A stretch of DNA of 64,000 bases from QZLE01 sp033852135 (lineage in GTDB: Bacteria; Pseudomonadota; Gammaproteobacteria; QZLD01). A program made the position numbers and the translations under genes. Where the stretch lies: contig JAWSVB010000007.1 of the NCBI GenBank assembly GCA_033852135.1, positions 124,001-188,000 of the forward strand, read 5' to 3'. Shown here in pieces: positions 27,243-36,953 of this stretch. A model generated the notes under the pieces. That model saw only the letters and a list, made by a program, of their open reading frames with translations. It searched no databases and was not told where the DNA came from. Every line of letters starts with the position of its first letter. Position 1 is the stretch's first letter.

Positions 27243-28517
27243 TTAAGGCTTAATAAACTCTTCATTAATATAGCGTTTTAATGCCTCTGGCACTTTGATG
27301 CTTCCATCTTCTTGCTGATAATTTTCCATTACAGCTATCAAGCAACGCCCTACCGCAAGACCAGACCCATTTATAGTATGTACCAACTCTGGCTTACCCG
27401 TTTCTGGATTACGCCATCTTGCCTGAAGTCTACGCGCTTGAAAATCTTCAAAGTTACTACAGGAGGATATCTCTCTATACGCCTTAGCGCCAGGAAGCCA
27501 AACTTCAATATCATATGTTTTTGTTGAAGAAAATCCTGTGTCACCGGCACAAAGAATAACTGTTCTGTACGGTAGCTCCAGCTTCTCTAGTATTTTCTCC
27601 GCACATGCTGTTAGATCTTCTAATGCCTGTGTAGATTGATCTGGGCGAACAATATTAACCAACTCAACTTTTTCAAATTGGTGCTGACGAATCATTCCAC
27701 GCACATCTTTTCCTGCGGAGCCAGCTTCAGATCTGAAACATGGAGTGTGACAAACATATTTAAGTGGCAGAGCATCTTTTGCCAGTATCTCATCTCTAAC
27801 CATGTTTGTTACAGGAACCTCTGCTGTAGGGATAAGATAATATTTTTTATCCCCATTAAGCGCGAAAAGATCCTCTTCAAACTTAGGTAGTTGCCCAGTT
27901 CCATAAAGTGAATCAGCATTCACCATATATGGAACATAGATCTCTTCATACCCATGATCTTCAACATGAGTATCCAACATAAACTGAGTTAATGCGCGAT
28001 GTAGCTTGGCAATTCCAGACTTCATAACAACGAATCTAGATCCAGTAATTTTTGCAGCAGATTCAAAATCAATCATGCCACTATTTACCCCTAGGTCTCC
28101 ATGCTCTTTTGCCTCAAAGCCTAGCTCCTTTGGAGTTCCCCAACGTCTAATCTCAATGTTATCATCTTCATCATTTCCATCAGGAACATCATCGTTAAGA
28201 ATATTTGGAATACCGAGCTGAATATCTGTTAGCTTCTCTTGCAATTCATTTAACTGTTGCGAAGACTGGTCCAGTTTTTTTCCAATTTCAGAAACTTCAT
28301 CAAGCAGTGGCTGTGCATCACCACCAGAACCTTTAACCTTACCAATCTCTTTAGAGATAACCTTACGCTTATTTTGTAGCTCCTGTGTTTCAACTTGAAT
28401 CTTCTTTCTTTGCTCCTCAAGAGCAGCAACAGCAGCAACATCCAAAACAAAACCACGGCGCCCAACCTTTTGAGCGACCTCTTCTATATTATTTCTTAAA
28501 AATTTTGCATCTAACAT
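27243..28517 (-). CDS. serS: Seryl-tRNA synthetase
   Basis: SerS charges tRNA-Ser and tRNA-Sec with serine. The N-terminal coiled-coil arm (about 30-100) that grips the tRNA variable arm is evident. Class II motif 2 is in TPCFRSEAGSAGKDVRGMIR and motif 3 in NGSGLAVGRCLIAVMENYQ. The 424-residue length is standard. It follows crcB after 12 bases on the minus strand, a gene pair conserved in Pseudomonas. A tRNA-Ser gene is also in this window at 48505-48592. Confidence 0.97.
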   Translation of the reverse strand: MLDAKFLRNNIEEVAQKVGRRGFVLDVAAVAALEEQRKKIQVETQELQNKRKVISKEIGKVKGSGGDAQPLLDEVSEIGKKLDQSSQQLNELQEKLTDIQLGIPNILNDDVPDGNDEDDNIEIRRWGTPKELGFEAKEHGDLGVNSGMIDFESAAKITGSRFVVMKSGIAKLHRALTQFMLDTHVEDHGYEEIYVPYMVNADSLYGTGQLPKFEEDLFALNGDKKYYLIPTAEVPVTNMVRDEILAKDALPLKYVCHTPCFRSEAGSAGKDVRGMIRQHQFEKVELVNIVRPDQSTQALEDLTACAEKILEKLELPYRTVILCAGDTGFSSTKTYDIEVWLPGAKAYREISSCSNFEDFQARRLQARWRNPETGKPELVHTINGSGLAVGRCLIAVMENYQQEDGSIKVPEALKRYINEEFIKP

Positions 28518-28529
28518 ACGTACTAATCT

Positions 28530-28922
28530 TTAACCTTGAACGGCCCTTGAAAACACTATACCAAACCATGTTGCAGCTAGGCTGGCAACGACATTAATAG
28601 CAATATTAAACCCAGCCTTAGAGAAGGCACAGGTTTCAATCAACTTAAAAGTATCTAATGAGAACGTTGAAAATGTTGTAAACGCCCCAAGCATACCGAC
28701 TAATACAGATATCTTTACGATCTCTGGAATAGCCTCATTAGTTGTAAATAAAACAAAAAGTATCCCTACTATAAAACTACCGATTACATTAACGCTCAAT
28801 GTGCCATAAGGAAACTCTTTGCCCATAACACTATGGACACCACCGGAAACCAGATAACGAAGGATCGCGCCTAGTGCTCCACCAATACCAATAGAGATAA
28901 TCTGATGCATTATTAACAACAT
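28530..28922 (-). CDS. crcB: CrcB/Fluc fluoride channel
   Basis: This 130-residue protein with four hydrophobic segments exports fluoride as a dual-topology dimer. Family motifs GGALGAILRY, GTLSVNVIGSFIVG and GMLGAFTTFSTFSLDTF are present. The ATG at 28922 is used; an internal ATG at 28910 gives MHQIIS, also plausible, and neither has a strong ribosome-binding site. No fluoride riboswitch pattern was recognised in the upstream 243 bases. Confidence 0.93.
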   Translation of the reverse strand: MLLIMHQIISIGIGGALGAILRYLVSGGVHSVMGKEFPYGTLSVNVIGSFIVGILFVLFTTNEAIPEIVKISVLVGMLGAFTTFSTFSLDTFKLIETCAFSKAGFNIAINVVASLAATWFGIVFSRAVQG

Positions 28923-29165
28923 ATTCTTTAATAGGAGCCATAGAATACACTATTTAGCCATTTTTTAACAAAAACCAATTAACATTTTATTATATTGAGG
29001 TAGTATCTAGTATGTTTCGAATTTTCATATAGTTCTGTATTTGTAATGCGCATTCATATGCGTTTTCATTCTCAAGTAAAAATGTCGTTTTTATGCTTTT
29101 ATGAAATATTTGAACTATAAAACTATATCAATAATGAAATAAATAATAATCAGGTGTTTTAAATC

Positions 29166-32084
29166 ATGCTTTTTTCAAAATTCAAGAAACCTAAATGGCA
29201 ACACCGTAAAGCTGAAATAAGAAAAGAAGCTCTACTATCACTAAGTGCAAATGATACTGAATACAACAATATAATCCTTGAACTCCTCAATGATAGTGAA
29301 GTAGATATTCGCAAACTTGCCGTAAAACGCCTTAACGATGTAGAAAAACTTGAAAAACTATTAGCCAACGAAGGTGACTGTGTTGTCAAAGAGGTCGCTA
29401 AAGACAGATTCATGCAGATGATATCTGGAAATATTGAATCTGGGCTTAGCATCGATGCTAGAGTTAAAAAAGCCACATCTTTTGACAACATTAATGACAT
29501 TGAATCTATCCTAAGAAAAACAACTGATTTAGCCATTAAAAAAGCTCTGTTACCCAGCATAACGCGCACATCTATACTAGAAGCTATGGCGGTTGAAAAT
29601 GGTTCTATCGAACTACAATTAGCAGCACTGGATAAGGTTTCAGAACAAACAGTATTAGAACGAATAATAAAAAAATGTCGCACTAAGAATAAAAAAGTAA
29701 CTCAAGCAGCCAAACAGAAGCTTGAGCAAATAATTGCTGAGCAGGAAAAACCTAAAGAGATAGCTAAAGTAAGAAAAAGTATTTGCCTATCTCTAGAAAC
29801 ATTAGCCCAACAGGGGTACTGCAATAAGTTTAATGCTGAATATAAGCGCCTTAGCCAACAGTGGCAGGAGGTTGACTTCCCTATTGATGAAGAGGTACAG
29901 CAGAAATTCTTACAAGCCGATAACTTATGCAAAGATATCTTGCAGGCTCACAAAGAGGTTGAAGAAAAAAGGCAGGCAGAACTTAAGCAGCATGAGCAAC
30001 TACGCAACGAAAAAAATAAAATAATCACTCAGCTCAATGAGCTTTTAGAGCAGATTAAGACAGATAGCGCAGCAACTACAGATGCAAAAACCACAGATGC
30101 AGAAACCAAAGATAGTGTTGAGTCTAATAACATCATCCTCAATATTACTGAGTCTGCCTGGAAAAGCCTTGAGCAACTTCCAACCAAAGAGGAGGATAAG
30201 CTTGCCAATGACTTTTATTCTATTCGGAAAAACATCTCTAAATTCATAAAAGCATCACAAAAAACTGCAGATAACGCCTTAAAAGCTGAAGAGATTATTA
30301 AAAGAATTAACTCAACCTTAAAAGAGGGTTTTATCCCTACAGGTAAATTTAAGGATATCAGCCGCAAAGTGGGCGCCTTAAAAGTCGATCCAATCATTAC
30401 AAACCTTCCGCAACCACTAATCATGGCCAACGAGTGCTTTAAAAAACTTGAAACTGCATTCGATAAGCAAGAGAAAAACATTGAGGCACAGCGTAAAGAG
30501 CTGCCAACCATTCTTGATTCATTTGAAAAAGAGCTTGATGCTGGGTCTATCAAAGCTGCAACAAACTCCAACAAGAAAGCACGCAAAATAATCAAAAACC
30601 TTCCTTCGCTAAATAGTAGCGATAAAAATCGTTTTAATACCCTTTCAGCAAGACTATCTCAACTTCAAGACTGGAAAGGTTGGGCTACAACCCCGAAAAA
30701 AGAGGAACTGTGCCAAGAGATGGAAGCACTTGCAGAGTCATGCACTACTGCTGCCCCAGAAGAGTTAGCTACAAACATTAAGCTGTTACAGGATAATTGG
30801 AAAAAGCTTGGGGCTTCTGAGCCGAATTCCTCACAAGAGCTGTGGGAACGTTTTCGTGCAGCTGCAGATAAAGCTTTTGAACCTTGCAAGGTCTATTACG
30901 AGAATCAAGCAAAGATAAGAAAAACAAACCAAGAGGAGCGTGAATCAGTTTGCGCTACTATGGAGCAGTTTTATAGTGCCGCTGACTGGAGCACACCTGA
31001 CTGGAAAGCGGTCGACAGCTTCCTATCTAGCCAAATTGATGCTTGGAAAAAATGCGGGCCGACCGACCGTAAAATTGCCAAAATACTATCTGAGAGATAC
31101 AAAGTTGCTTTAGATAATCTAAAGTCAAAACTGAATGATAATCGCAATAAAAATAAAGATGCCAAACTGGAAATCATTGAGAATGCGAAATCATTTTTAT
31201 CCTATGAAGATACATTCCAAGCTATAGAGAGCATAAAGCTACAGCAAAAAGAGTGGAAAAACATCGGGCCAACATTCAGAAAAGATGAGCAAAAACTCTG
31301 GAATGAGTTCCGTTCTATTTGTGACCAAATTTTTGCTAAGCGCCAAGAGCTATATGATGCAAAAGATTCCGAGCGTACAGAGAACCTTAACCAGAAAAAC
31401 CAACTTGCTGAAGATATAGAGAAGATTGCCGCAAGTAATGATGAAGATTTTGCCTCAGCAAAACAAAAAGTAGATGAGCTTAAACAGCAGTGGCAAGCGA
31501 TAAACAACATCCCTAAATCTAAAGAGAAATCGTGCCAGGAAAAATTCAACAAAGCTTGCAAAGCTATCTCAGACAAAGAAGATTCAATTAAGAGTGCTGC
31601 TACTAAACAAAAAGATGAAGCTTTTAATAAAAAATACAGCTTATGTATTGAGTTTGAAACAAAGCTACTTACCGGCGATGAAGCTGACCTTGAAGCGTTA
31701 CAAACAAAATGGCAAGAAGCTGAAGCAACTCATAAGCAGCTAGATAATATTTTAAATAAACGTTTCAAAGAAAGTCTATCTCTAGCCGCCAATAATGACA
31801 CCAATTCAATCAGCAAGATATCAGCCAAGAATATTGCCAGCGCTAAACTGATATGCATCAAAGCTGAAATAGCGGCAAGTATCGAAACACCGGCCGAATT
31901 TGCTAGTGAGCGAAGAGAGTACCAAGTTAATAACCTCGCTAATGAGATGAAAAAATCAACCCCTAATCCTCAAGCTGAGATAACCGCATTAGAAAAAGAG
32001 CTATTAAGCTTATGCTTGATACCAGAAGATGATTATGTAGCTATGAAACAAAGGGTTGTTACCGCAAAAGACTCATTAAAATAA
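29166..32084 (+). CDS. Large DUF349 repeat protein
   Basis: This is a 972-residue, highly charged, mostly helical cytoplasmic protein. The N-terminal ~230 residues look like HEAT-type repeats. The second half holds several DUF349 units, each with a W-K-x-x-G-P signature: WKKLGASEPNSSQELWERFR, WKKCGPTDRKIAKILSERY, WKNIGPTFRKDEQKLWNEFR and a degenerate WQAINNIPKSKEKSCQEKF. DUF349 proteins are widespread in gammaproteobacteria and have no agreed function. An AGGTG box precedes the ATG. Transcribed alone and divergent from crcB. Confidence 0.88.
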   Translation: MLFSKFKKPKWQHRKAEIRKEALLSLSANDTEYNNIILELLNDSEVDIRKLAVKRLNDVEKLEKLLANEGDCVVKEVAKDRFMQMISGNIESGLSIDARVKKATSFDNINDIESILRKTTDLAIKKALLPSITRTSILEAMAVENGSIELQLAALDKVSEQTVLERIIKKCRTKNKKVTQAAKQKLEQIIAEQEKPKEIAKVRKSICLSLETLAQQGYCNKFNAEYKRLSQQWQEVDFPIDEEVQQKFLQADNLCKDILQAHKEVEEKRQAELKQHEQLRNEKNKIITQLNELLEQIKTDSAATTDAKTTDAETKDSVESNNIILNITESAWKSLEQLPTKEEDKLANDFYSIRKNISKFIKASQKTADNALKAEEIIKRINSTLKEGFIPTGKFKDISRKVGALKVDPIITNLPQPLIMANECFKKLETAFDKQEKNIEAQRKELPTILDSFEKELDAGSIKAATNSNKKARKIIKNLPSLNSSDKNRFNTLSARLSQLQDWKGWATTPKKEELCQEMEALAESCTTAAPEELATNIKLLQDNWKKLGASEPNSSQELWERFRAAADKAFEPCKVYYENQAKIRKTNQEERESVCATMEQFYSAADWSTPDWKAVDSFLSSQIDAWKKCGPTDRKIAKILSERYKVALDNLKSKLNDNRNKNKDAKLEIIENAKSFLSYEDTFQAIESIKLQQKEWKNIGPTFRKDEQKLWNEFRSICDQIFAKRQELYDAKDSERTENLNQKNQLAEDIEKIAASNDEDFASAKQKVDELKQQWQAINNIPKSKEKSCQEKFNKACKAISDKEDSIKSAATKQKDEAFNKKYSLCIEFETKLLTGDEADLEALQTKWQEAEATHKQLDNILNKRFKESLSLAANNDTNSISKISAKNIASAKLICIKAEIAASIETPAEFASERREYQVNNLANEMKKSTPNPQAEITALEKELLSLCLIPEDDYVAMKQRVVTAKDSLK

Positions 32085-32107
32085 AATCTGAGAAATATGG
32101 AGTGATA

Positions 32108-32524
32108 ATGGAAGACACCCAAAGTAAAAAAGCTTATCAAGGTTCATGCCTGTGTGGCTCTATAAAATATCAGGTTGAAAAGCCATTTCTATCTTTTAAA
32201 TACTGCCATTGCAGCAGGTGCAGAAAAAGTTCTGGCAGCGCCTTTGCTGCCAACATAATGGTAAAAAAAGACCAATTTCAATGGACCAAAGGTGGCGATT
32301 TAGTAAAGCGTTTTAAACCGGACAGTGCAAAATACTTCTGCACAGGTTTTTGCCCAACTTGCGGTTCATCAATGCCTTGGTTCTCCCGCAATGAAAAATA
32401 TGTAATCATCTCTGCCGGAACTTTAGATGATGATCCTGAGTGCAAACCTGAGAATAGTATCTTTTGGGATTCAAGGGCAGAATGGTTCACCGATGTTTGC
32501 AACATGGAAAAGACTGCTGAATAA
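32108..32524 (+). CDS. GFA-family (glutathione-dependent formaldehyde-activating enzyme-like) protein
   Basis: This 138-residue zinc-binding protein has the conserved cysteines of the family: CLCGSIKYQV, YCHCSRCRKSSGSAFA and FCPTCGSSMP. The ATG at 32108 has GGAG five bases upstream; a GTG two codons earlier is less likely. The name comes from the Gfa enzyme that condenses formaldehyde with glutathione, but most members of the family have unknown substrates. It lies 23 bases after the DUF349 gene and may be co-transcribed with it. Confidence 0.85.
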   Translation: MEDTQSKKAYQGSCLCGSIKYQVEKPFLSFKYCHCSRCRKSSGSAFAANIMVKKDQFQWTKGGDLVKRFKPDSAKYFCTGFCPTCGSSMPWFSRNEKYVIISAGTLDDDPECKPENSIFWDSRAEWFTDVCNMEKTAE

Positions 32525-32600
32525 ACCTTCAGCATTAACCATGCAAACCATTTAAAACAACTAAACTAAAATATATATACTTAAAAAAGAGCGGCATCTT

Positions 32601-33110
32601 ATGGATGAAGATGAGAAAAAAAACAGTGGAAATGAAATACTCACTGTAAAAGGGCTAGATGACAGAATTGAAGCCTACGCAACAGTTATTCAAATGGCGA
32701 GAAATGAGGTCGATATCCTTGATTTCAACCTGGATAAAAAAATATTTGATGACCAAGATATCTATACCAACCTTAAGCAGACAGCTATTGATAGCAAAAG
32801 GGCAAGAATCAGAATTCTAGTCCACTCTGCACAAAGCATAATTAAAGATGGTCAAAAATTAGTTTTTCTTATTGAGAAACTAAGTAGCTATTTTGAACTA
32901 CGAGAGCTAAACCCAGATGACCAGCAATTTGCCCAACACAATTTCATAATCGCAGATAGCATGAGCTTTTGCCAAACCAGGAATGAGCCCCCCTATGAAG
33001 GGAGAGCGGAGCTGCACAATAGAGCTACTGCACAAGAGTTAACCATTCTTTTTGAAAGGCTGTGGGAAAATGCAACCAGACCTACCGACTTGCTTCGGCT
33101 ACACCTCTAA
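32601..33110 (+). CDS. DUF7931-like protein of unknown function
   Basis: This 169-residue soluble protein has an acidic N terminus. The central region (residues ~25-160) recalls a phospholipase D-like half domain, with RIRILVHSAQSIIKDGQKL and QHNFIIADSMSFCQTRNEPPY in the places where HKD-type sequences would sit, but no HxKxxxxD motif is present. The ribosome-binding site is AAAAAGAGCGG. Gammaproteobacterial homologues are often fused or adjacent to acetyltransferases; none is adjacent here. Function unknown. Confidence 0.7.
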   Translation: MDEDEKKNSGNEILTVKGLDDRIEAYATVIQMARNEVDILDFNLDKKIFDDQDIYTNLKQTAIDSKRARIRILVHSAQSIIKDGQKLVFLIEKLSSYFELRELNPDDQQFAQHNFIIADSMSFCQTRNEPPYEGRAELHNRATAQELTILFERLWENATRPTDLLRLHL

Positions 33111-33136
33111 ACCCTAATACATATACGCAATAAAAA

Positions 33137-33164
33137 ATGGTAGCTTTTAAAATAAAGCTACCAT
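33137..33164. terminator. Bidirectional terminator
   Basis: ATGGTAGCTTT (33137-33147) pairs perfectly with AAAGCTACCAT (33154-33164) around a six-base loop. On the minus strand six T follow directly; on the + strand the tail is CATTTATTT. It sits between the convergent DUF7931-like gene (stop 33110) and the chemoreceptor gene (stop 33201). Confidence 0.85.
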
Positions 33165-33200
33165 CATTTATTTAAATCAATACAGGTCTCTAGCTGAAAA

Positions 33201-34835
33201 TCAGCACTTAAACTTACTTACTAAGCCTTGGAATTTGTCTGTTACTTCGTCAACACCTCTGACAGCCACCTTGGCTTTTTCTAATCCTGCCTTAGTGTTT
33301 TTAGTTATCTCTTCGATATCAAGAACATGGCGATTGATCTCTTGAGAAGTTAAGCTTTGCTCCTCTGCAGCGCTTGCGATTTGGTTATTCATATCACTGA
33401 TAGAGGAAACGGCATCAGAAATTCCATATAAAGCCTGATTTGCTTTAACGGAGTCTTCAGCTGTCTTTGAAGCTTTCTGCTCAATCTGTTCCAAGCTATT
33501 AATAGTGCCGTCTGCTCCCTCTTCCAGCCTTTCAATGATCTCCATAATTTGAGTTGTTGAGTCTTGAGTTCTTTGCGCTAGAACCCTTACTTCATCTGCT
33601 ACAACTGAGAAGCCACGCCCATGATCCCCTGCTCTGGCAGCCTCAATAGCGGCATTCAATGCGAGTAGATTTGTTTGCTCAGCAACACCATTAATTACAT
33701 CTAATACGGTTCCAATATCTTTTGTGCCCTCTGCTAAAAGTCTGGCTTTTCCCATAGAGTGCTCAACAAGATCGAGAAGATCTTTACTCGACTGCTGGGT
33801 TACTTCAACAATATCTCTGCCAATTTTAGTGTCTTCATTCGCTTTAGTGGCAGACTCTGCCGTTCTGGTAGCGTTATCTGCCACATTGTGAACTGTCTCC
33901 AGCATCTCATTCATAGCCACTACCAAATGTTCAACAGCATTAAGCTGGCGGTTCATCTCTTGGTCAGTTTTATCCGAGGCTTGGATTAATGATGATGAGG
34001 TATCACCAAGTTGTGAGCAGGAGCCATTAACTTCAGAGATAACATCTCTAACTGTTTCCAGTAAATTATTTAGATTTTCATTTACTTCAGATATCTCATC
34101 GCTGCCGGTCTCATCCAGGCGCAGAGTCAAATCTATCTGCCCATGAGATATTTTATCAATTGCTTTTACAGATCCACCTAAAGGGAAAGAAATACTACGT
34201 ATTATCATCCAAGAGAATAAAATCAAAACGACCAGCAACGCCCCATTTACAATGGAGGAAGTATACAGCTGGTCAAGAATAGCGTTATCAATATCATCTG
34301 TATAAGAGCCAGTACCGATAACCCAATCCCACTGTTTAAAATACTGGATAAAAACTATCTTATTAAAAGGTTCTTCTGTATTTGGTTTTTTAACCGCATA
34401 GGTGATTATTCCGCTGCCCTTCTCTTTAGCTACATCAATTATCTCCAGCATATGCTTTTTGCCATTGGCATCTTTGATATCTGAAATATCTTTGCCATTA
34501 ATGGCAGGATTAACCGGGTGCATCACGATTATTCCAGCGGTATCATTTACCCAAAAATAACCATCCTCACCGAAACGCATATTTGCTATAGCATCAAGAG
34601 ACTTCTTTTTCGCTTCATCTTCGGTAAGAGCTGACCCAATCAGGCTGTAATTATGCTCAACAATTCCATACGCAGCTTGAACCATTTGCTCAATAAGCTG
34701 TTTTTTGCCACTTTCCAAAGGGGTTCTAACCGATAAAGCAGCACTTATTGCCCCAACCACTAATGCAATAGCAGTTATAAGTACGATTATCCAAATACGG
34801 TATTTTATCCAAAAATTCCTAAGTAAAGATGTCAT
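33201..34835 (-). CDS. Methyl-accepting chemotaxis protein with a single Cache sensor
   Basis: This is a 544-residue chemoreceptor. The ATG at 34835 starts MTSLLRNFWIKYRIW just before the first membrane helix; a GTG 15 codons earlier is less likely. An sCache_2-type periplasmic domain (about 35-185) contains GYFWVNDTAGIIVMHPVNP and WDWVIGTGSYTDDID. A second membrane helix (about 190-213), a HAMP domain and the signalling hairpin with EQTNLLALNAAIEAARAGD follow. There is no C-terminal CheR/CheB tether pentapeptide. Receptors with this sensor often detect small organic acids, but the ligand is not predictable here. Confidence 0.93.
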   Translation of the reverse strand: MTSLLRNFWIKYRIWIIVLITAIALVVGAISAALSVRTPLESGKKQLIEQMVQAAYGIVEHNYSLIGSALTEDEAKKKSLDAIANMRFGEDGYFWVNDTAGIIVMHPVNPAINGKDISDIKDANGKKHMLEIIDVAKEKGSGIITYAVKKPNTEEPFNKIVFIQYFKQWDWVIGTGSYTDDIDNAILDQLYTSSIVNGALLVVLILFSWMIIRSISFPLGGSVKAIDKISHGQIDLTLRLDETGSDEISEVNENLNNLLETVRDVISEVNGSCSQLGDTSSSLIQASDKTDQEMNRQLNAVEHLVVAMNEMLETVHNVADNATRTAESATKANEDTKIGRDIVEVTQQSSKDLLDLVEHSMGKARLLAEGTKDIGTVLDVINGVAEQTNLLALNAAIEAARAGDHGRGFSVVADEVRVLAQRTQDSTTQIMEIIERLEEGADGTINSLEQIEQKASKTAEDSVKANQALYGISDAVSSISDMNNQIASAAEEQSLTSQEINRHVLDIEEITKNTKAGLEKAKVAVRGVDEVTDKFQGLVSKFKC

Positions 34836-34998
34836 AGAAAAACCCTTATTACGCCCTGTTTTAAATAAAATTACTGGCACTACTACCTTAATAATAGTAC
34901 TAACTATTCGCTTCGCACCTACAATATTTAAAATTTTAATAATTTATTTAAGTACTGTATGGTATATATTAAAAATGATGCGGCCAGAGGGTAAATTA

Positions 34999-35748
34999 AT
35001 GTCACAAATAACTATCGAACAAAAAAACAATCTTATTCATTTAACTCTCAATAGTGGTGTAACCAACCCTATCAGCCCGCAACTAGTTCAAAATTTTGAA
35101 AAGATTCTACCAGAACTGGAATCTCCAGAATGCCAAGGAGTTGTCATTTATGGAGGGGAAAAGTTTTTCTCCATGGGGCTTAACCTGCCTGAGCTACTTC
35201 AGCTTGACCAGGAGGATATGACAGATTTTTTCACTCGATTTGACTCTGTCTGCTATCGAATCTTTACCCTTAATAAACCAACCATGTCGGTAATTGAGGG
35301 ACATGCCGTTGCTGGTGGCGCAGTTTTAGCGTTAATGACGGATTATCGCTATGCAACAACAACAGATAAGCAGTTTGGATTAAACGAGATAAAAATCGGG
35401 GTACCGGTTCCATACCTTACTAGCCTTGTAGTACATGCAATAGCATCGGCAAAAGATGCAAAAGAGATGTTATACACTGGCGACTTTGTACCATTTAGCA
35501 AAGGGTGTGGGATTGGAGTAATAGATAAGACTGTAGCGGACGAAGAGCTATACGCAGAAGCTGAAGAGAAAATATCTCAATTATCCCAACACAACAGCAA
35601 TACATTTAAAGCGATGAAAAACAATCAAATTGAAAAGATTAAAGAGCTATATCTGAAAAATAAAGATGCTAAAAATCAAGAATTTATCAACTGCTGGTTT
35701 GAACCTAAAGTGCGCAAACTATTAACTGAAGCGGCAAAAAGATTTTAG
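34999..35748 (+). CDS. Enoyl-CoA hydratase/isomerase family protein
   Basis: This 249-residue crotonase-fold protein starts at the ATG at 34999, which has an AGAGGG box; the open frame extends upstream but antisense to the chemoreceptor start. The oxyanion-hole segments are FFSMGLNLPELL (canonical A-G-A-D-L replaced by S-M-G-L-N) and EGHAVAGGAVLALMTDYRY. The two catalytic glutamates of enoyl-CoA hydratase 1 are not both apparent, so it may act as an isomerase or hydrolase. It is a single-gene unit with its own terminator. Confidence 0.85.
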   Translation: MSQITIEQKNNLIHLTLNSGVTNPISPQLVQNFEKILPELESPECQGVVIYGGEKFFSMGLNLPELLQLDQEDMTDFFTRFDSVCYRIFTLNKPTMSVIEGHAVAGGAVLALMTDYRYATTTDKQFGLNEIKIGVPVPYLTSLVVHAIASAKDAKEMLYTGDFVPFSKGCGIGVIDKTVADEELYAEAEEKISQLSQHNSNTFKAMKNNQIEKIKELYLKNKDAKNQEFINCWFEPKVRKLLTEAAKRF

Positions 35749-35788
35749 CCCCAATAAGCAGTAACACATAACTATTTTCGAGATAAAG

Positions 35789-35816
35789 AAAGCTGGATTT
35801 AACCCCAGCTTTTTTT
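35789..35816. terminator. Rho-independent terminator after the enoyl-CoA hydratase gene
   Basis: AAAGCTGG (35789-35796) pairs with CCAGCTTT (35805-35812) around an eight-base loop, followed by T residues to 35816. The minus strand also ends in a T-rich tail, so it can serve the convergent cidB-like gene. Just after it the 14-base unit TTTTAATACAAGCA is repeated (35813-35826 and 35829-35842). Confidence 0.87.
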
Positions 35817-35853
35817 AATACAAGCAGATTTTAATACAAGCAAAACTGCCTGG

Positions 35854-36561
35854 TTAAGATAACAGTGACAGTATTATAGGCAGAGCGAACGCGGTAAATA
35901 CCCCGGTAACCCCCAGCCCCAGCCCGGCAAAAGCACCTGCAACCGCACTTACCTGAAAAGCTTGCGCCGTACCAAAACCATGGGAGCTAAGCCCAAGAGA
36001 AAACCCTTTTGCCCCATCATCCTCAATTTTCAATACACGAAATATAACCGGAGCAACGATACAGCCAATAGTCCCTGTTATTAAAACCATACCGGCAGTA
36101 AGCGACTGTATTCCTCCAATCTTGTCTGAGATCCCCATAGCTATCGGGGTGGTTACACTTTTGGGCATGATAGATAAAATAGTTTTCATATCAGCCCCTA
36201 ATGCCCAAACCATAATCGCAGCAGACCCTGCTGCTATCAAAGATCCAAAAACACAGGCAATAAGCAGGGGGAAAAACGCTTTTCTAACCTTGGCAAAATT
36301 TTCATACAGCGGAACAGCTAAAGCCACAGTAGCAGGTCCTAACAGAAAATGGATGATACTTGCCCCATTAAAATAAGTTTCATACGGAATATCCGTCCAG
36401 CTTAGTAAAGTTATAATAATAAGCATTGAAAGCATCACTGGATGCAGCAGCGGTGTCCCATTAAATTTTTTATTGATACATAAACTTAGATAAAAAACTC
36501 CAACAGTGATTAATACACCAAATAACGGAGAGTCTAAAATTGTTAATAAAGCTAGATTCAT
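35854..36561 (-). CDS. LrgB/CidB family membrane protein
   Basis: This 235-residue protein has about seven to eight hydrophobic segments with the family motifs LHPVMLSMLIII, LLGPATVALAVPLYEN, PKSVTTPIAMGISDKIGG and GLSSHGFGTAQAF. LrgB/CidB proteins work with LrgA/CidA. They were described as holin/antiholin-like regulators of autolysis; plant and some bacterial homologues transport glycolate/glycerate or pyruvate. The start overlaps the lrgA-like stop by 4 bases. Confidence 0.92.
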   Translation of the reverse strand: MNLALLTILDSPLFGVLITVGVFYLSLCINKKFNGTPLLHPVMLSMLIIITLLSWTDIPYETYFNGASIIHFLLGPATVALAVPLYENFAKVRKAFFPLLIACVFGSLIAAGSAAIMVWALGADMKTILSIMPKSVTTPIAMGISDKIGGIQSLTAGMVLITGTIGCIVAPVIFRVLKIEDDGAKGFSLGLSSHGFGTAQAFQVSAVAGAFAGLGLGVTGVFTAFALPIILSLLS

Positions 36562-36953
36562 TGTTTTTCTCCAGTTTTATTAGTTCCAAATTTATTAACT
36601 CCAGGGTTCCTGTTCTCAATCCGTTTAATCATCTTTTCTAAAAGCAGAGTAACGAAACCGATGGTCAATATGGAGCTAATCAATAGCGATATTAAAATTT
36701 TACCCCAATCTTGAGCCAATAGATCAAGGTATGAGATTAACCCCACACCTGCAGGAACATAAAATAAAGCCAAATATTTAAGTAAGCCATCACTCACCAA
36801 CTTAAGACTGTTTGGAACTTTTTTATACAGAGCTAAATAGATAAGAACCAATAAAATACCAAAAACAGTTCCGGGGATAGGTAAACCAGAAAAAGTTGAG
36901 ATTAAATCTCCAGCAAACGCAGCTAATAGCAGGGCCAAAATTCCAAATAACAT
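36558..36953 (-). CDS. LrgA/CidA family holin-like membrane protein
   Basis: This is a 131-residue protein with four hydrophobic segments, similar in length to CidA/LrgA. The motif GLPIPGTVFGILLVLIYLAL is characteristic. It lies upstream of and overlaps the LrgB-family gene by 4 bases, forming the usual two-gene operon. The C-terminal tail is polar and positively charged. No LytTR or LysR regulator lies beside it. Confidence 0.9.
   Translation of the reverse strand: MLFGILALLLAAFAGDLISTFSGLPIPGTVFGILLVLIYLALYKKVPNSLKLVSDGLLKYLALFYVPAGVGLISYLDLLAQDWGKILISLLISSILTIGFVTLLLEKMIKRIENRNPGVNKFGTNKTGEKQ

Noticed and set aside
28923..29165. Possible fluoride riboswitch upstream of crcB
   Set aside because: The conserved fluoride-aptamer sequence was not recognised.
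29159..29683. 174-codon open frame antisense to the start of the DUF349 gene
   Set aside because: The Ser/Leu-rich composition is that of the reverse of a charged helical protein; similar frames recur antisense along the whole DUF349 gene.
34904..34930. Possible flagellar sigma-28 promoter for the chemoreceptor (TAAA, 15-base spacer, GCGAATAG)
   Set aside because: Only five of eight bases match the -10 consensus GCCGATAA, so it could be chance in AT-rich DNA.
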